A stretch of DNA of 16,263 nt from Microcaldota archaeon (lineage in GTDB: Archaea > Micrarchaeota > Micrarchaeia > Norongarragalinales > CAINOH01). The stretch covers positions 1-16,263 of the forward strand of contig DAHXMR010000186.1 of the NCBI GenBank assembly GCA_027371655.1, given 5' to 3'. Made by a program: the position numbers and the translations under genes. Positions 1-6,173 of this stretch are shown here, in pieces (position 1 is the stretch's first letter; each line of letters starts with the position of its first letter). The notes under the pieces were generated by a model. It did no database searches, was not told the DNA's origin, and worked only from the letters and a program-made list of their open reading frames with translations.

Positions 1-34
1 GTGCAAAAACGCGTTTCAAGAGGGAGAAAAATGG
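1..34. repeat. Left arm of a perfect 34-bp inverted repeat
   Basis: Positions 1-34 are the exact reverse complement of 243-276, and identity stops right after the ATGG at 31-34. The first base of the window is already inside the repeat, so its outer edge is unknown. The arm contains a GAGGGAG ribosome site and an ATG. It could be a genuine inverted repeat (invertible segment or miniature element) or a fold-back chimera at a contig end. Confidence 0.95.
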
Positions 35-210
35 AAAAAACGTTGAAACAGGTGTTCGAAGAGCTGTCCAAGACCGAATGCGCCTACCGCTTTTCCTCGG
101 TGGGGGAAAACGTGTGCATAAGCGTGGACGGCTTGATGGACTCGCTGCGGCCGCAGGTGGTGATGCAGCGCAATTTCAGGAAAAGCGCGCAATGCGCAAG
201 CGGCATATAA
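31..210 (+). CDS. Small hypothetical protein, 59 aa, possibly with an artificial N-terminus
   Basis: I do not recognise this protein. The ATG at 31 follows a GGGAG ribosome site at 22-26, and the frame runs to TAA at 208-210. Codon use is GC-rich at third positions, like the neighbouring real genes, which supports coding. It has four cysteines with no metal-site spacing, no membrane segment and no known domain that I can see. The ribosome site and ATG both lie in the left arm of the 34-bp inverted repeat. If that arm is an assembly or amplification artefact, the true protein starts further upstream and only the part from about residue 2 is authentic. It converges with the ATPase gene. Confidence 0.45.
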   Translation: MEKTLKQVFEELSKTECAYRFSSVGENVCISVDGLMDSLRPQVVMQRNFRKSAQCASGI

Positions 211-232
211 CGGTTATAGGCCAGATAAAACG

Positions 233-249
233 GGGGCGTTTGCCATTTT
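233..249. repeat. 17-bp repeat, copy 1 (ggggcgtttgccatttt)
   Basis: An identical 17-mer recurs at 1784-1800. On the minus strand both copies read as ATG GCA AAC GCC CC preceded by a GAGGG ribosome-site-like motif, so both could start a very short peptide beginning MANAP. The surrounding sequences differ. Confidence 0.85.
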
Positions 250-276
250 TCTCCCTCTTGAAACGCGTTTTTGCAC
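243..276. repeat. Right arm of the 34-bp inverted repeat
   Basis: Exact reverse complement of 1-34. It begins 4 bp beyond the stop codon of the ATPase gene (TAG at 281-283 on the minus strand). Read on the minus strand it carries GAGGGAG followed by an ATG (246-244) and a ten-codon ORF, MANAPVLSGL, ending at 214. Confidence 0.95.
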
Positions 277-280
277 CAAT

Positions 281-1564
281 CTAATGAAGCGTGAACAGGT
301 TGCGCACCTTGGGGTTGATGAGGTAAATGTTCTTCTTGCGCCCCCCCACGAGCTTGTGCTTGACAAGCACCAGGGGGAAGGGCACTTCGGGCTTGCGCAT
401 GAGCTCCGCCTCGTCCTCGCCCCGCAATTGGTAGAGGGCGTTGAACGCCGTGTTCTGCGACAACCCCGTGTTTTTCAGCAATTCCGAGAGCGTTGCGCCC
501 TCGTTTTTCAAAAGAACGGTTATCACCTTCTGCTGCGAGGGCGAAAGAAGGTGCCACCACTCGGCGTGCATGAGCGTGAACCCGGCCTGCCCGCCCTCGG
601 CAAACGCCTTTTCGCGCTCTATCACGCCCTGGATGAGCGAGTCGTGGCCGTACTCGGAGGGCTCCTCCTCGGCGGCAAGCGCCTCGCGCATCTCCTCGAT
701 GCTCTTTTCCTCCTCTTCTTCCTCGCCCGCCTTGGCGGCGCGCTTGCCCGCGGCGCCTTTTTTGGGCTGCGCGGCGGCCGCCTTGGTCCCGCCGGTGGCA
801 AGGGCTGCCAGGTAATTGTTCAATTCGTCGAACACGTAGCGCGGAGTGAGCAGGTTTTGGTCCGAAAAAACCCCTGCCAGCACTGCGTCCGAGAAAGGCC
901 GGGTTCCGGCGCCCCCAACCGCCCTTATGCGGTGCTCGATTATGCGCTTCATCTCCTGCGCGGTGAAGCTGTTGCGCGTGAAAACGTTCCCCTCGCCAAT
1001 CAGCTGCAGGAGGGAATCCGGGAAATTCTCCCTGCCAAGGGCGGAAATGACAAGCCTCAGGTTTGGCACCTCGTCCAGGAGGTATTTGAATTCCATGTAA
1101 ATATCGGGATTTGGCGCCAAATGCGCCTCGTCGAGGAAGAATACGACTTTTTTGCGCTTTGCGCGCAGTTTTTGGGACAATTCCTGCCGGGATATAGGCT
1201 GTTTTTTGCCGAAAACAAGCGTTTTCAGGGCCCCGATTGCCCCCTTTCCATCCAAGCCCGCCTCCGAGGCCAGGTCGTCAAGGGTTTTGGGCGGCTCCTT
1301 GAACATCACGGCCTCAAATTGCGCCCCCGGGAGGGAATAGGCTACAAAATAGAGCGCGGACGTCTTGCCCACGCCCTTGGGCCCAAGCAGCATGCACGCT
1401 TTTGCGTCGAATGCCAGCTTTTTGAGGATCGCCTCTGCCTCGAACGGGCAGTAGTATTTCATGAATTCCTCCTTCTGCCCGACGTGCAAATCCTTGACAA
1501 ACGGGTTCTCGCTCCAGCCAAGCTCCGCCAAGAGCTTTTTTTTGGCTTCAAAAATTTCAGGCAT
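281..1564 (-). CDS. AAA+ ATPase of ORC/ExeA type with C-terminal winged helix
   Basis: Predicted 427-aa nucleotide-binding protein. An N-terminal LGWSENPF segment resembles the entry to ExeA/ORC-like ATPase domains. Walker A is GPKGVGKT at about residues 61-68 and Walker B is VVFFLDEAH at about 140-148. ALGREN near 175-180 lies where sensor 1 is expected. An Ala/Lys linker and a run of glutamates (about 281-286) separate the ATPase from a C-terminal winged helix (about 338-420, with a SPSQQKVITVLLKNEGATLSELLKNTGLS-type helix-turn-helix). I chose ATG 1564 over GTG 1576. A role in DNA binding or replication-related ATP-dependent remodelling is inference. It lacks the clear marks of canonical Orc1/Cdc6, so I give no symbol. 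Confidence 0.85.
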   Translation of the reverse strand: MPEIFEAKKKLLAELGWSENPFVKDLHVGQKEEFMKYYCPFEAEAILKKLAFDAKACMLLGPKGVGKTSALYFVAYSLPGAQFEAVMFKEPPKTLDDLASEAGLDGKGAIGALKTLVFGKKQPISRQELSQKLRAKRKKVVFFLDEAHLAPNPDIYMEFKYLLDEVPNLRLVISALGRENFPDSLLQLIGEGNVFTRNSFTAQEMKRIIEHRIRAVGGAGTRPFSDAVLAGVFSDQNLLTPRYVFDELNNYLAALATGGTKAAAAQPKKGAAGKRAAKAGEEEEEEKSIEEMREALAAEEEPSEYGHDSLIQGVIEREKAFAEGGQAGFTLMHAEWWHLLSPSQQKVITVLLKNEGATLSELLKNTGLSQNTAFNALYQLRGEDEAELMRKPEVPFPLVLVKHKLVGGRKKNIYLINPKVRNLFTLH

Positions 1565-1783
1565 GCAGCAAAACACCGTAAAAAAGTCCGCGATTTTTCA
1601 ATTTTCGAATGGAATAAATTTGCATTAAACGGATTTTGGAATTCTTTTTTGTGGATTTTTTGGCAATTTGGGTCGTTGCCAAGATCGGATTGCCCAGAAT
1701 TTACGTGCAAGCTATTTAAAAGAGTTTTGCAAGAAGCCCGGCCGTTTTGGGAATTTTTGCAAGGCTTCTAAGAGCCTGTTTTT

Positions 1784-1800
1784 GGGGCGTTTGCCATTTT
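1784..1800. repeat. 17-bp repeat, copy 2 (ggggcgtttgccatttt)
   Basis: Same 17-mer as 233-249. On the minus strand it starts a nine-codon ORF, MANAPKTGS, from 1797 to 1768. It lies in an otherwise gene-free stretch upstream of the ATPase gene. Confidence 0.85.
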
Positions 1801-2049
1801 GAGAGCCCTCTGAGATACTTGCAAGAGCCTTGTGAGAGGGTTGTGAGGGGCATGTATGAGCCATATGCGTGCCGCATAAGTGCCATTGTAAGAGTCATTT
1901 TCGGCTGATTTAGCCCGCGGTTTTCGTTGCCTTGCACACGGTATGGGGCATTGTTTTGGGGATTTTTGCCCCAATTTTCTTTTTCCCAAGCGATTTTTGT
2001 TTTTGGAATTTTGGGTTGCAAAAATTTTTTGCAGCGTTTGCGATTTGCG

Positions 2050-2091
2050 CTTTATTTTATTTTTCCTTTTTTCTTTCTTTTTCTTTCATTT
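2050..2091 (+). terminator. Long T/C-rich tract, possible archaeal oligo-U terminator
   Basis: Almost pure pyrimidine run containing several groups of four to six T. Archaeal transcription commonly ends at such U-rich tracts. No plus-strand protein gene ends just upstream, so if it terminates anything it is a non-coding transcript from the 1700-2050 region. Confidence 0.35.
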
Positions 2092-2167
2092 AAAAAGGGG
2101 AAAAATAAATCCGCGTAAAGCGGAAGCGGGGGTTTGCGAAAAGGGCTTATTTGCCGGCGGCGTCTTT

Positions 2168-2190
2168 GGTTTATATACTTTAAATATAAC
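2168..2190 (+). promoter_or_regulatory. TATA-box region for the Nre gene
   Basis: ggtttatatactttaaatat contains two overlapping archaeal TATA-like boxes (about 2170-2177 and 2179-2188). Starts of transcription 25-30 bases downstream would fall near 2200-2212, just before a GGGAG at 2212-2216 and the TTG at 2227. This is positional inference. Confidence 0.6.
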
Positions 2191-2226
2191 AGCAAAACGC
2201 GAACGTATTTCGGGAGTTAACCTCCA

Positions 2227-3534
2227 TTGCGTTTTGCAGTCTGGGCAACCAAGAAACGGGTAGGGCTCGGGCATTGGTTGCGCCATACGCGGGAATTGCG
2301 GGGCTTGGTTTGGGTGGATGTTTCGGCAAGGGGCGCGTCGTGCGTTGCGTGCAAAGGCAGGTTGTGGTGCAGGCTTTCCTCGTGCCCGCTTTTGGACAAG
2401 GTGCGCATAAGGCAGCCTTTGGAATTGAAGCTGAAGAAGGACGTTTTCGGCCCCTCGCCGCCCAACGTGTTTTGCGGCTGGAAGGGGTATCCCCGGGTTT
2501 TCGTGGGGCCATTGGTGGCATTCGACGAGGCGGGGGCGCAGAGCGCTTCTTTTTGCGACGATCCTGCCCAGTGGTACGGCTACAACTTCGCCAAGATAAT
2601 CGAACTGAGGTCTTCCCTTGCCCGCGGCATGTCGCAACAGGGGGTGCGGGTGCGCGGGGGGTTGGTGGAAGAGCTTCAGGCGGCCGTGCTTTCCAAGGCG
2701 CCGGTGGACATGGAGGTGGGATTCGACCGCGTGCCCTCCTTTTCGCTGTCGTTTTCTCCGGTTTCCCAGCCGATGGGGCCCGCGGCAAAGATGGAACAGC
2801 TGCGCGTGGTGGGAAACGCCAGCGTGCCACGCAAGATAGGCTCGCTTGTGGCCGAGGGATTGAAGGTGCGCGAGGCGCTTCCCGAGATGCTTGAGGCCGG
2901 CGCGGACTATTACTACCTGCAAAAACTCCTGTGCGCGGGGCTGTTGGGCCAAAAAAGCGAGAAAAAGCTTGTGCCCACGCGCTGGAGCATCACGGCCGCC
3001 GACAGGATGATTGCGGACATGCACATAGCGCGCCTCAAAGAGCTGCCGGAGCTAGGTGAGTTTCGAGTTTACTCCAACGAATACCTCTACAACCACTTTG
3101 AAATCATGGTTTTGCCCGGAAGATGGGAATTCGAGCAATTCGAGGCATGGGCGGCAGGCACGGTGTGGACGCCCAATGCGGGCAAGGCGCACATCGCCCA
3201 CGAGTACGAACCCTTCGAGGGAAGAAGCGATTACGCCGAATCAGAGGGCGGCGGGTACTACGCGGGCAGGTTCTCGGTTGCCGAAGCACTTGCCACAAGG
3301 CTGCACCGCCAGGGCCGCGTGGTCGTGTTCCGTGAAATTTACGAGGGCTACAAGTGCCCCGTGGGCGTGTGGGAAATACGCGAAAACGTCAGGCACGCAT
3401 TCGAAAACCGGCCCGCGGTGTTTTCCACCGCGTCCGAAGCCCTTGCCGACGTCGCCCTGCGGCTCAAAAATCCCGTATCCGCCTATCTTGCCAAAAGCCA
3501 GGTCCTCGGACAAAAGCGCATTTTCGAATACTAA
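2227..3534 (+). CDS. nreA: Nre-family DNA repair protein
   Basis: Archaeal Nre protein, implicated in DNA damage repair through contact with the sliding clamp PCNA. Seen: an N-terminal zinc-finger-like C39-x2-C42-x5-C48-x4-C53; the family's VFCGWKGYPRVFVGP segment near 80-95; the VPTRWSITAADR block near 250-261; and GGYYAGRFSVAEAL followed by FREIYEGYKCPVGVWEIRENVR in the C-terminal half. The extreme C-terminus, QKRIFEY, fits a PCNA-interacting QxxIxxY box. At 435 aa it is normal or slightly long. The TTG start at 2227 is chosen from TATA and GGGAG spacing, but GTG 2314 would remove an odd Trp-rich N-terminus and still keep the zinc finger. nreA versus nreB naming is uncertain; the zinc finger may favour an NreB-like form. 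Confidence 0.9.
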   Translation: MRFAVWATKKRVGLGHWLRHTRELRGLVWVDVSARGASCVACKGRLWCRLSSCPLLDKVRIRQPLELKLKKDVFGPSPPNVFCGWKGYPRVFVGPLVAFDEAGAQSASFCDDPAQWYGYNFAKIIELRSSLARGMSQQGVRVRGGLVEELQAAVLSKAPVDMEVGFDRVPSFSLSFSPVSQPMGPAAKMEQLRVVGNASVPRKIGSLVAEGLKVREALPEMLEAGADYYYLQKLLCAGLLGQKSEKKLVPTRWSITAADRMIADMHIARLKELPELGEFRVYSNEYLYNHFEIMVLPGRWEFEQFEAWAAGTVWTPNAGKAHIAHEYEPFEGRSDYAESEGGGYYAGRFSVAEALATRLHRQGRVVVFREIYEGYKCPVGVWEIRENVRHAFENRPAVFSTASEALADVALRLKNPVSAYLAKSQVLGQKRIFEY

Positions 3535-3609
3535 GTTGATGCGGTGCCTGCGGGCGCGTTTAAGGGTGGCGGCAGCCGCTTTCAGCCCCCGAAATACGCG
3601 TGCAAGGGC

Positions 3610-3619
3610 CTGTTTTTTG
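3610..3619 (+). terminator. T-rich tract after the Nre gene
   Basis: cctgttttttgttt, about 80 bases after the Nre stop, is a plausible oligo-U termination site. No strong stem precedes it, as is normal for archaeal terminators. Confidence 0.35.
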
Positions 3620-3733
3620 TTTGGCGGTATAACGCTAGTGGGCTGAAATAAGGGGTTTTTCGCCTCGCGAAGATGAGCGCGCTTTTGGCTCTTTTTGGCG
3701 CTTTAGGCAACGGGGGCGGCGGGGGGATTTCGG

Positions 3734-3748
3734 CACGTTAAAATACCG
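3734..3748 (+). promoter_or_regulatory. Putative TATA box of the leu leader transcript
   Basis: gcacgttaaaatacc lies about 25-35 bases before the ATG at 3771, the distance expected if the leucine-rich mini-ORF is read from the very 5' end of a transcript. This is a weak match judged by position. Confidence 0.35.
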
Positions 3749-3770
3749 CTTTTCCCCAAAAGTTTTTCAT

Positions 3771-3857
3771 ATGGAAAAAAAGGCATTTGCAAACGCGTAT
3801 TTTTCCAACAGTTCGCCACTGCAAGGTTTGCTTCTGCTTCTTCTTTTGCGCAAATAG
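3771..3857 (+). CDS. Candidate leucine-rich leader peptide, 28 aa
   Basis: ATG 3771 to TAG 3855-3857 encodes 28 residues in which L20 to L26 are seven leucines in a row (codons ttg ctt ctg ctt ctt ctt ttg), with another leucine at 17, followed by Arg-Lys and stop. It ends 130 bases before a 2-isopropylmalate synthase-family gene, the first enzyme of leucine biosynthesis. In bacteria such leucine-rich leaders (leuL) sense charged leucyl-tRNA and control the leu operon; nothing comparable is well established in archaea as far as I know. A short membrane-anchored peptide or a chance pyrimidine run are the alternatives. The sequence is directly visible; the function is inference. Confidence 0.45.
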   Translation: MEKKAFANAYFSNSSPLQGLLLLLLLRK

Positions 3858-3987
3858 ATTGCCTGCGGCCGCGGTGTGAGGCGGCTTCTGGGGCTTTCAG
3901 GGTTTTTTCAAGGTTCAGCTGGGGCTTTGGTTTTTAGGGATATTCGAGATGAAGTATAGGCAGATTTTGCTTTCTGGTGGTTGAAAA
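3858..3987 (+). promoter_or_regulatory. Leader between the Leu mini-ORF and leuA, possible attenuator
   Basis: Contains a potential stem gccgc/gcggc near 3868-3886. Two similar blocks then follow, ctggggctttcagggttttttc and ctggggctttggttttt (about 3890-3935), each ending in a T run of five or six that could act as an archaeal terminator. An 11-codon ORF (ATG 3949 to TGA 3982-3984, MKYRQILLSGG) ends three bases before the leuA ATG. Its last codons contain GGTGGT (3976-3981), the likely ribosome site of leuA, which would allow translational coupling. Confidence 0.35.
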
Positions 3988-5520
3988 ATGAAGAATTGCG
4001 CGGTTGTAGACATTTCCCCGGTCAAAAAGGGGATGAATTTGCCCAAAAAAGTCATGGTGTTCGACACCACGCTGCGCGACGGGGAGCAGACGCCGGGCAT
4101 TGCCATAACCAGCGAGCAGAAAAAAGAGATTGCCTTCGCCCTCGACGACCTTGGCGTCGACGTTTTGGAGGCGGGTTTTCCCCGCTCCTCAAGCGGCGAA
4201 CGGCAGGTTTTCAAGGAAATCGCCTCTCAGGGCCTGCGGCACGCGAAATTGTGCGGGCTGGCACGCTGCGAAAAGGAGGACATCGACGCGGTGGTGGACA
4301 GCGGGGCAAAATACGTGCACATTTTCATTGCCACAAGCCCGCTGCACATGAAGCACAAGCTCCACATGTCCGAGGAGCAGGTGCTGGAAAAGGCCGTGCA
4401 AAGCACGGAATACGTAAAGTCGCGGGGCGCAACGTGCGAGTTTTCCGCGGAAGACGCCACGCGCTCGGAATACGCGTTTCTTGAGAAAGTTTATTGCGCG
4501 GTGCAGAAAGCCGGCGCGGACAAAATCAACGTGCCGGACACTGTGGGGGCAACGGTGCCCCCGATGATGCGCTTGCTGATTTCAAGGCTTGCCAAGAAAA
4601 TCAAAATACCGATTGCCGTGCACTGCCACGACGACTTCGGCCTTGCGACTGCAAACTCGCTGGCTGCGGTGGAGGGCGGGGCGCGCCAGGTGCATTGCAC
4701 CGTCAACGGAATCGGGGAGCGCGCGGGAAACGCTTCCTTGGAGGAAACGGTTATGGCGCTGAAGGTGATTTACGGCGTAGGCTCGAACATCGAAAGCGAA
4801 AAGTTGTACCCGGTTTCGCAACTGGTGTCGCGTTACACGAAAGCGTGGCCGGCCATCAACAAGGCGATTGTGGGGGAAAACGCGTTTTCGCACGGCGCGG
4901 GAATCCACGTGCACGGCGTGCTTGGCAACGCGCTGACATATGAGCCCATTGACCCGGCGATTGTGGGGCAGAGGCGCAAGATTGTTTACGGAAAACTCAC
5001 CGGCGCGCACGCCATAGAGTCGCGCGTGAGGGAAATGGGCATGAATCCTTCCCAAGAACAGCTTGGCGCGATTCTCGATAGGGTGAAGCGCCTGGGCGAT
5101 GCTGGCAAGGCGGTGCGCGACGCCGAGCTTGAAGCAATTGCGTCCGAGGCCTTGGGAAAAAAGAAGGTCAAGAGGGTGCTGCTTGAAGACGCGCAAATAA
5201 CCTCGAGCAAGAACAAGCCCCCGAGTGCTTCGGTCCGGCTTCGCGTTGCAGGAAAAATCGCGGAGGCGAACGACGTTTCCGGCGACGGCCCGGTGGATGC
5301 CGCGCTGAAGGCAATACAAGCGGCAGTCTCACGCACGCGGCACGTGCGCTTGAAGGACTACCGGCTTGAGGCCATCAGCGGGGGAAGCGACGCTCTTTGC
5401 GAAGTGAGGGTGGTCCTCGAAGATTTGAAGGGAAACGAGGCTGCTGGCACCGCGGTCGGCGGGGACATAGTGATGGCAAGCATCGAGGCCGTGGTGGACG
5501 GGCTCAACGGGCTTCTTTGA
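3988..5520 (+). CDS. leuA: 2-isopropylmalate synthase family (LeuA, or citramalate synthase)
   Basis: Condenses acetyl-CoA with 2-oxoisovalerate (LeuA) or pyruvate (CimA) at the entry to leucine or isoleucine synthesis. The HMGL-like TIM barrel starts with FDTTLRDGEQTPG at 25-37 (catalytic R30, metal ligand D31). It continues with HIFIATSPLHM at 111-121, EFSAEDATRSE at 151-161, NVPDTVGATVP at 181-191, the metal-binding HxH in VHCHDDFG at 211-218, and NGIGERAGNASLEE at 240-253. GAGIHVHG at 303-310 belongs to the linker region. Residues ~400-510 form the C-terminal regulatory LeuA-dimer domain, which gives end-product feedback in the family. At 510 aa the length is normal. The start at 3988 has GGTGGT upstream. 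The leucine-rich leader favours LeuA, but sequence alone does not exclude citramalate synthase. Confidence 0.88.
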   Translation: MKNCAVVDISPVKKGMNLPKKVMVFDTTLRDGEQTPGIAITSEQKKEIAFALDDLGVDVLEAGFPRSSSGERQVFKEIASQGLRHAKLCGLARCEKEDIDAVVDSGAKYVHIFIATSPLHMKHKLHMSEEQVLEKAVQSTEYVKSRGATCEFSAEDATRSEYAFLEKVYCAVQKAGADKINVPDTVGATVPPMMRLLISRLAKKIKIPIAVHCHDDFGLATANSLAAVEGGARQVHCTVNGIGERAGNASLEETVMALKVIYGVGSNIESEKLYPVSQLVSRYTKAWPAINKAIVGENAFSHGAGIHVHGVLGNALTYEPIDPAIVGQRRKIVYGKLTGAHAIESRVREMGMNPSQEQLGAILDRVKRLGDAGKAVRDAELEAIASEALGKKKVKRVLLEDAQITSSKNKPPSASVRLRVAGKIAEANDVSGDGPVDAALKAIQAAVSRTRHVRLKDYRLEAISGGSDALCEVRVVLEDLKGNEAAGTAVGGDIVMASIEAVVDGLNGLL

Positions 5521-5532
5521 GCGGGCGTTATT

Positions 5533-5832
5533 TCAGGAGTGCTGATGCAGCCCGAGTGTTGCGGCAAGCCTTTTCCTTATCGAGTCTTCGGCGGGGTGCT
5601 CGCCGAGCGCGTTCTGCGTTTTGGAAAACGCGGCGGCCATCGCCTCGCGCTTGTCGCTTCTGGTCTGCAGCTTCGCCTTCAATTCTGCAAGCGTTGATTT
5701 GAGCTCCGCAAGGCGGGCGTCGGAGTTGGAAGCCTGACCGCCGCCCTGGGAAGGCTGCGCGTTTTGGGAAAGCGGTTGCGGCTGCTGGGCCGCCACTATG
5801 GGATGCATCGCTTCGGGTCTGCGCGGAATCAT
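5533..5832 (-). CDS. Unknown small coiled protein, 99 aa
   Basis: I do not recognise this protein. The N-terminal 40 residues are rich in Pro, Gln and Ala and probably disordered. Residues ~40-65 (ARLAELKSTLAELKAKL) look like a coiled coil, and the C-terminus is a basic helix ending in HQHS. Its ATG overlaps the stop codon of the upstream 102-aa gene in an ATGA arrangement (5829-5832), a strong sign of translational coupling. It converges on leuA with a gap of only 12 bp. Probably the last gene of a rhomboid-led unit. Confidence 0.65.
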   Translation of the reverse strand: MIPRRPEAMHPIVAAQQPQPLSQNAQPSQGGGQASNSDARLAELKSTLAELKAKLQTRSDKREAMAAAFSKTQNALGEHPAEDSIRKRLAATLGLHQHS

Positions 5833-6128
5833 TTTTCAGCCTCCTCCTCTTTTTTTGCCCCGAATTTTTTTGCGAAATGCGCCAATAATAGTTTATGGTG
5901 CGGCGGGAGTTCCCCGTTTTTGCGTTGGGCTTTCTCGGGTTCGGCCTTTGCCTTTTCGCCCTTTTTCGCGCCGGTGCCGAAAAACCCGGGCCAGTTTTTT
6001 TCCTTGGCCTTGCGCACGATTTCCTTGCGGCGTTCCTCGTCCTTTTTCAGGGTTTCGTGCGTCTGGTGCGCCGCGTGAAGCATGTGCAAATTGTGCATCA
6101 CCTTCCGTGCCGCGCCCATTATCCCCAT
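5829..6128 (-). CDS. Unknown Lys/Glu-rich small protein, ~100 aa
   Basis: I do not recognise this protein. Near the N-terminus is a histidine-rich helix (HNLHMLHAAHQTHE), followed by a highly charged Lys/Glu region with a central WPGFFG motif and an acidic tail (KKEEEAEK). No membrane segment is visible. Possible starts are TTG 6137, ATG 6128 and ATG 6119; I give ATG 6128, but GGGGAT just upstream would suit ATG 6119 as well. It lies ~45 bp downstream of the rhomboid gene on the same strand and overlaps the next gene by ATGA, so the three are probably cotranscribed. Confidence 0.6.
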   Translation of the reverse strand: MGIMGAARKVMHNLHMLHAAHQTHETLKKDEERRKEIVRKAKEKNWPGFFGTGAKKGEKAKAEPEKAQRKNGELPPHHKLLLAHFAKKFGAKKEEEAEK

Positions 6129-6173
6129 ATCCCGCAATCCCCGGAATTCTTTGCCGCTATTGCCCGATTTTTC

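Larger units (their letters stand above)
1565..2226. other. 660-bp AT-rich intergenic stretch, possible non-coding RNA
   Basis: No convincing protein gene on either strand; open frames here have atypical composition and no domain. What it holds: a TATA-like ctatttaaaag at about 1713-1723; the MANAP mini-ORF at 1768-1797; a 7-bp inverted repeat agaagcc/ggcttct at 1732-1738 and 1763-1769; an inverted repeat tgcaaaaa/tttttgca at 2017-2024 and 2026-2033; and a long T-rich tract at 2050-2091. A TATA box upstream and U-rich tracts downstream would fit a plus-strand non-coding transcript, but no RNA family is recognisable. Confidence 0.4.

Noticed and set aside
284..1771. A 495-codon plus-strand open frame across the ATPase gene
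   Set aside because: Its translation has no domain and is antisense to a clear AAA+ protein with Walker A and B motifs; GC-rich codon use creates open antisense frames.
2086..3024. A 312-codon minus-strand open frame over the Nre gene
   Set aside because: His/Arg/Pro-rich composition typical of a shadow frame; the plus strand carries all conserved Nre blocks.
4582..5319. A 245-codon minus-strand open frame over leuA
   Set aside because: It lies fully inside the recognised HMGL-family enzyme and has no recognisable motif.
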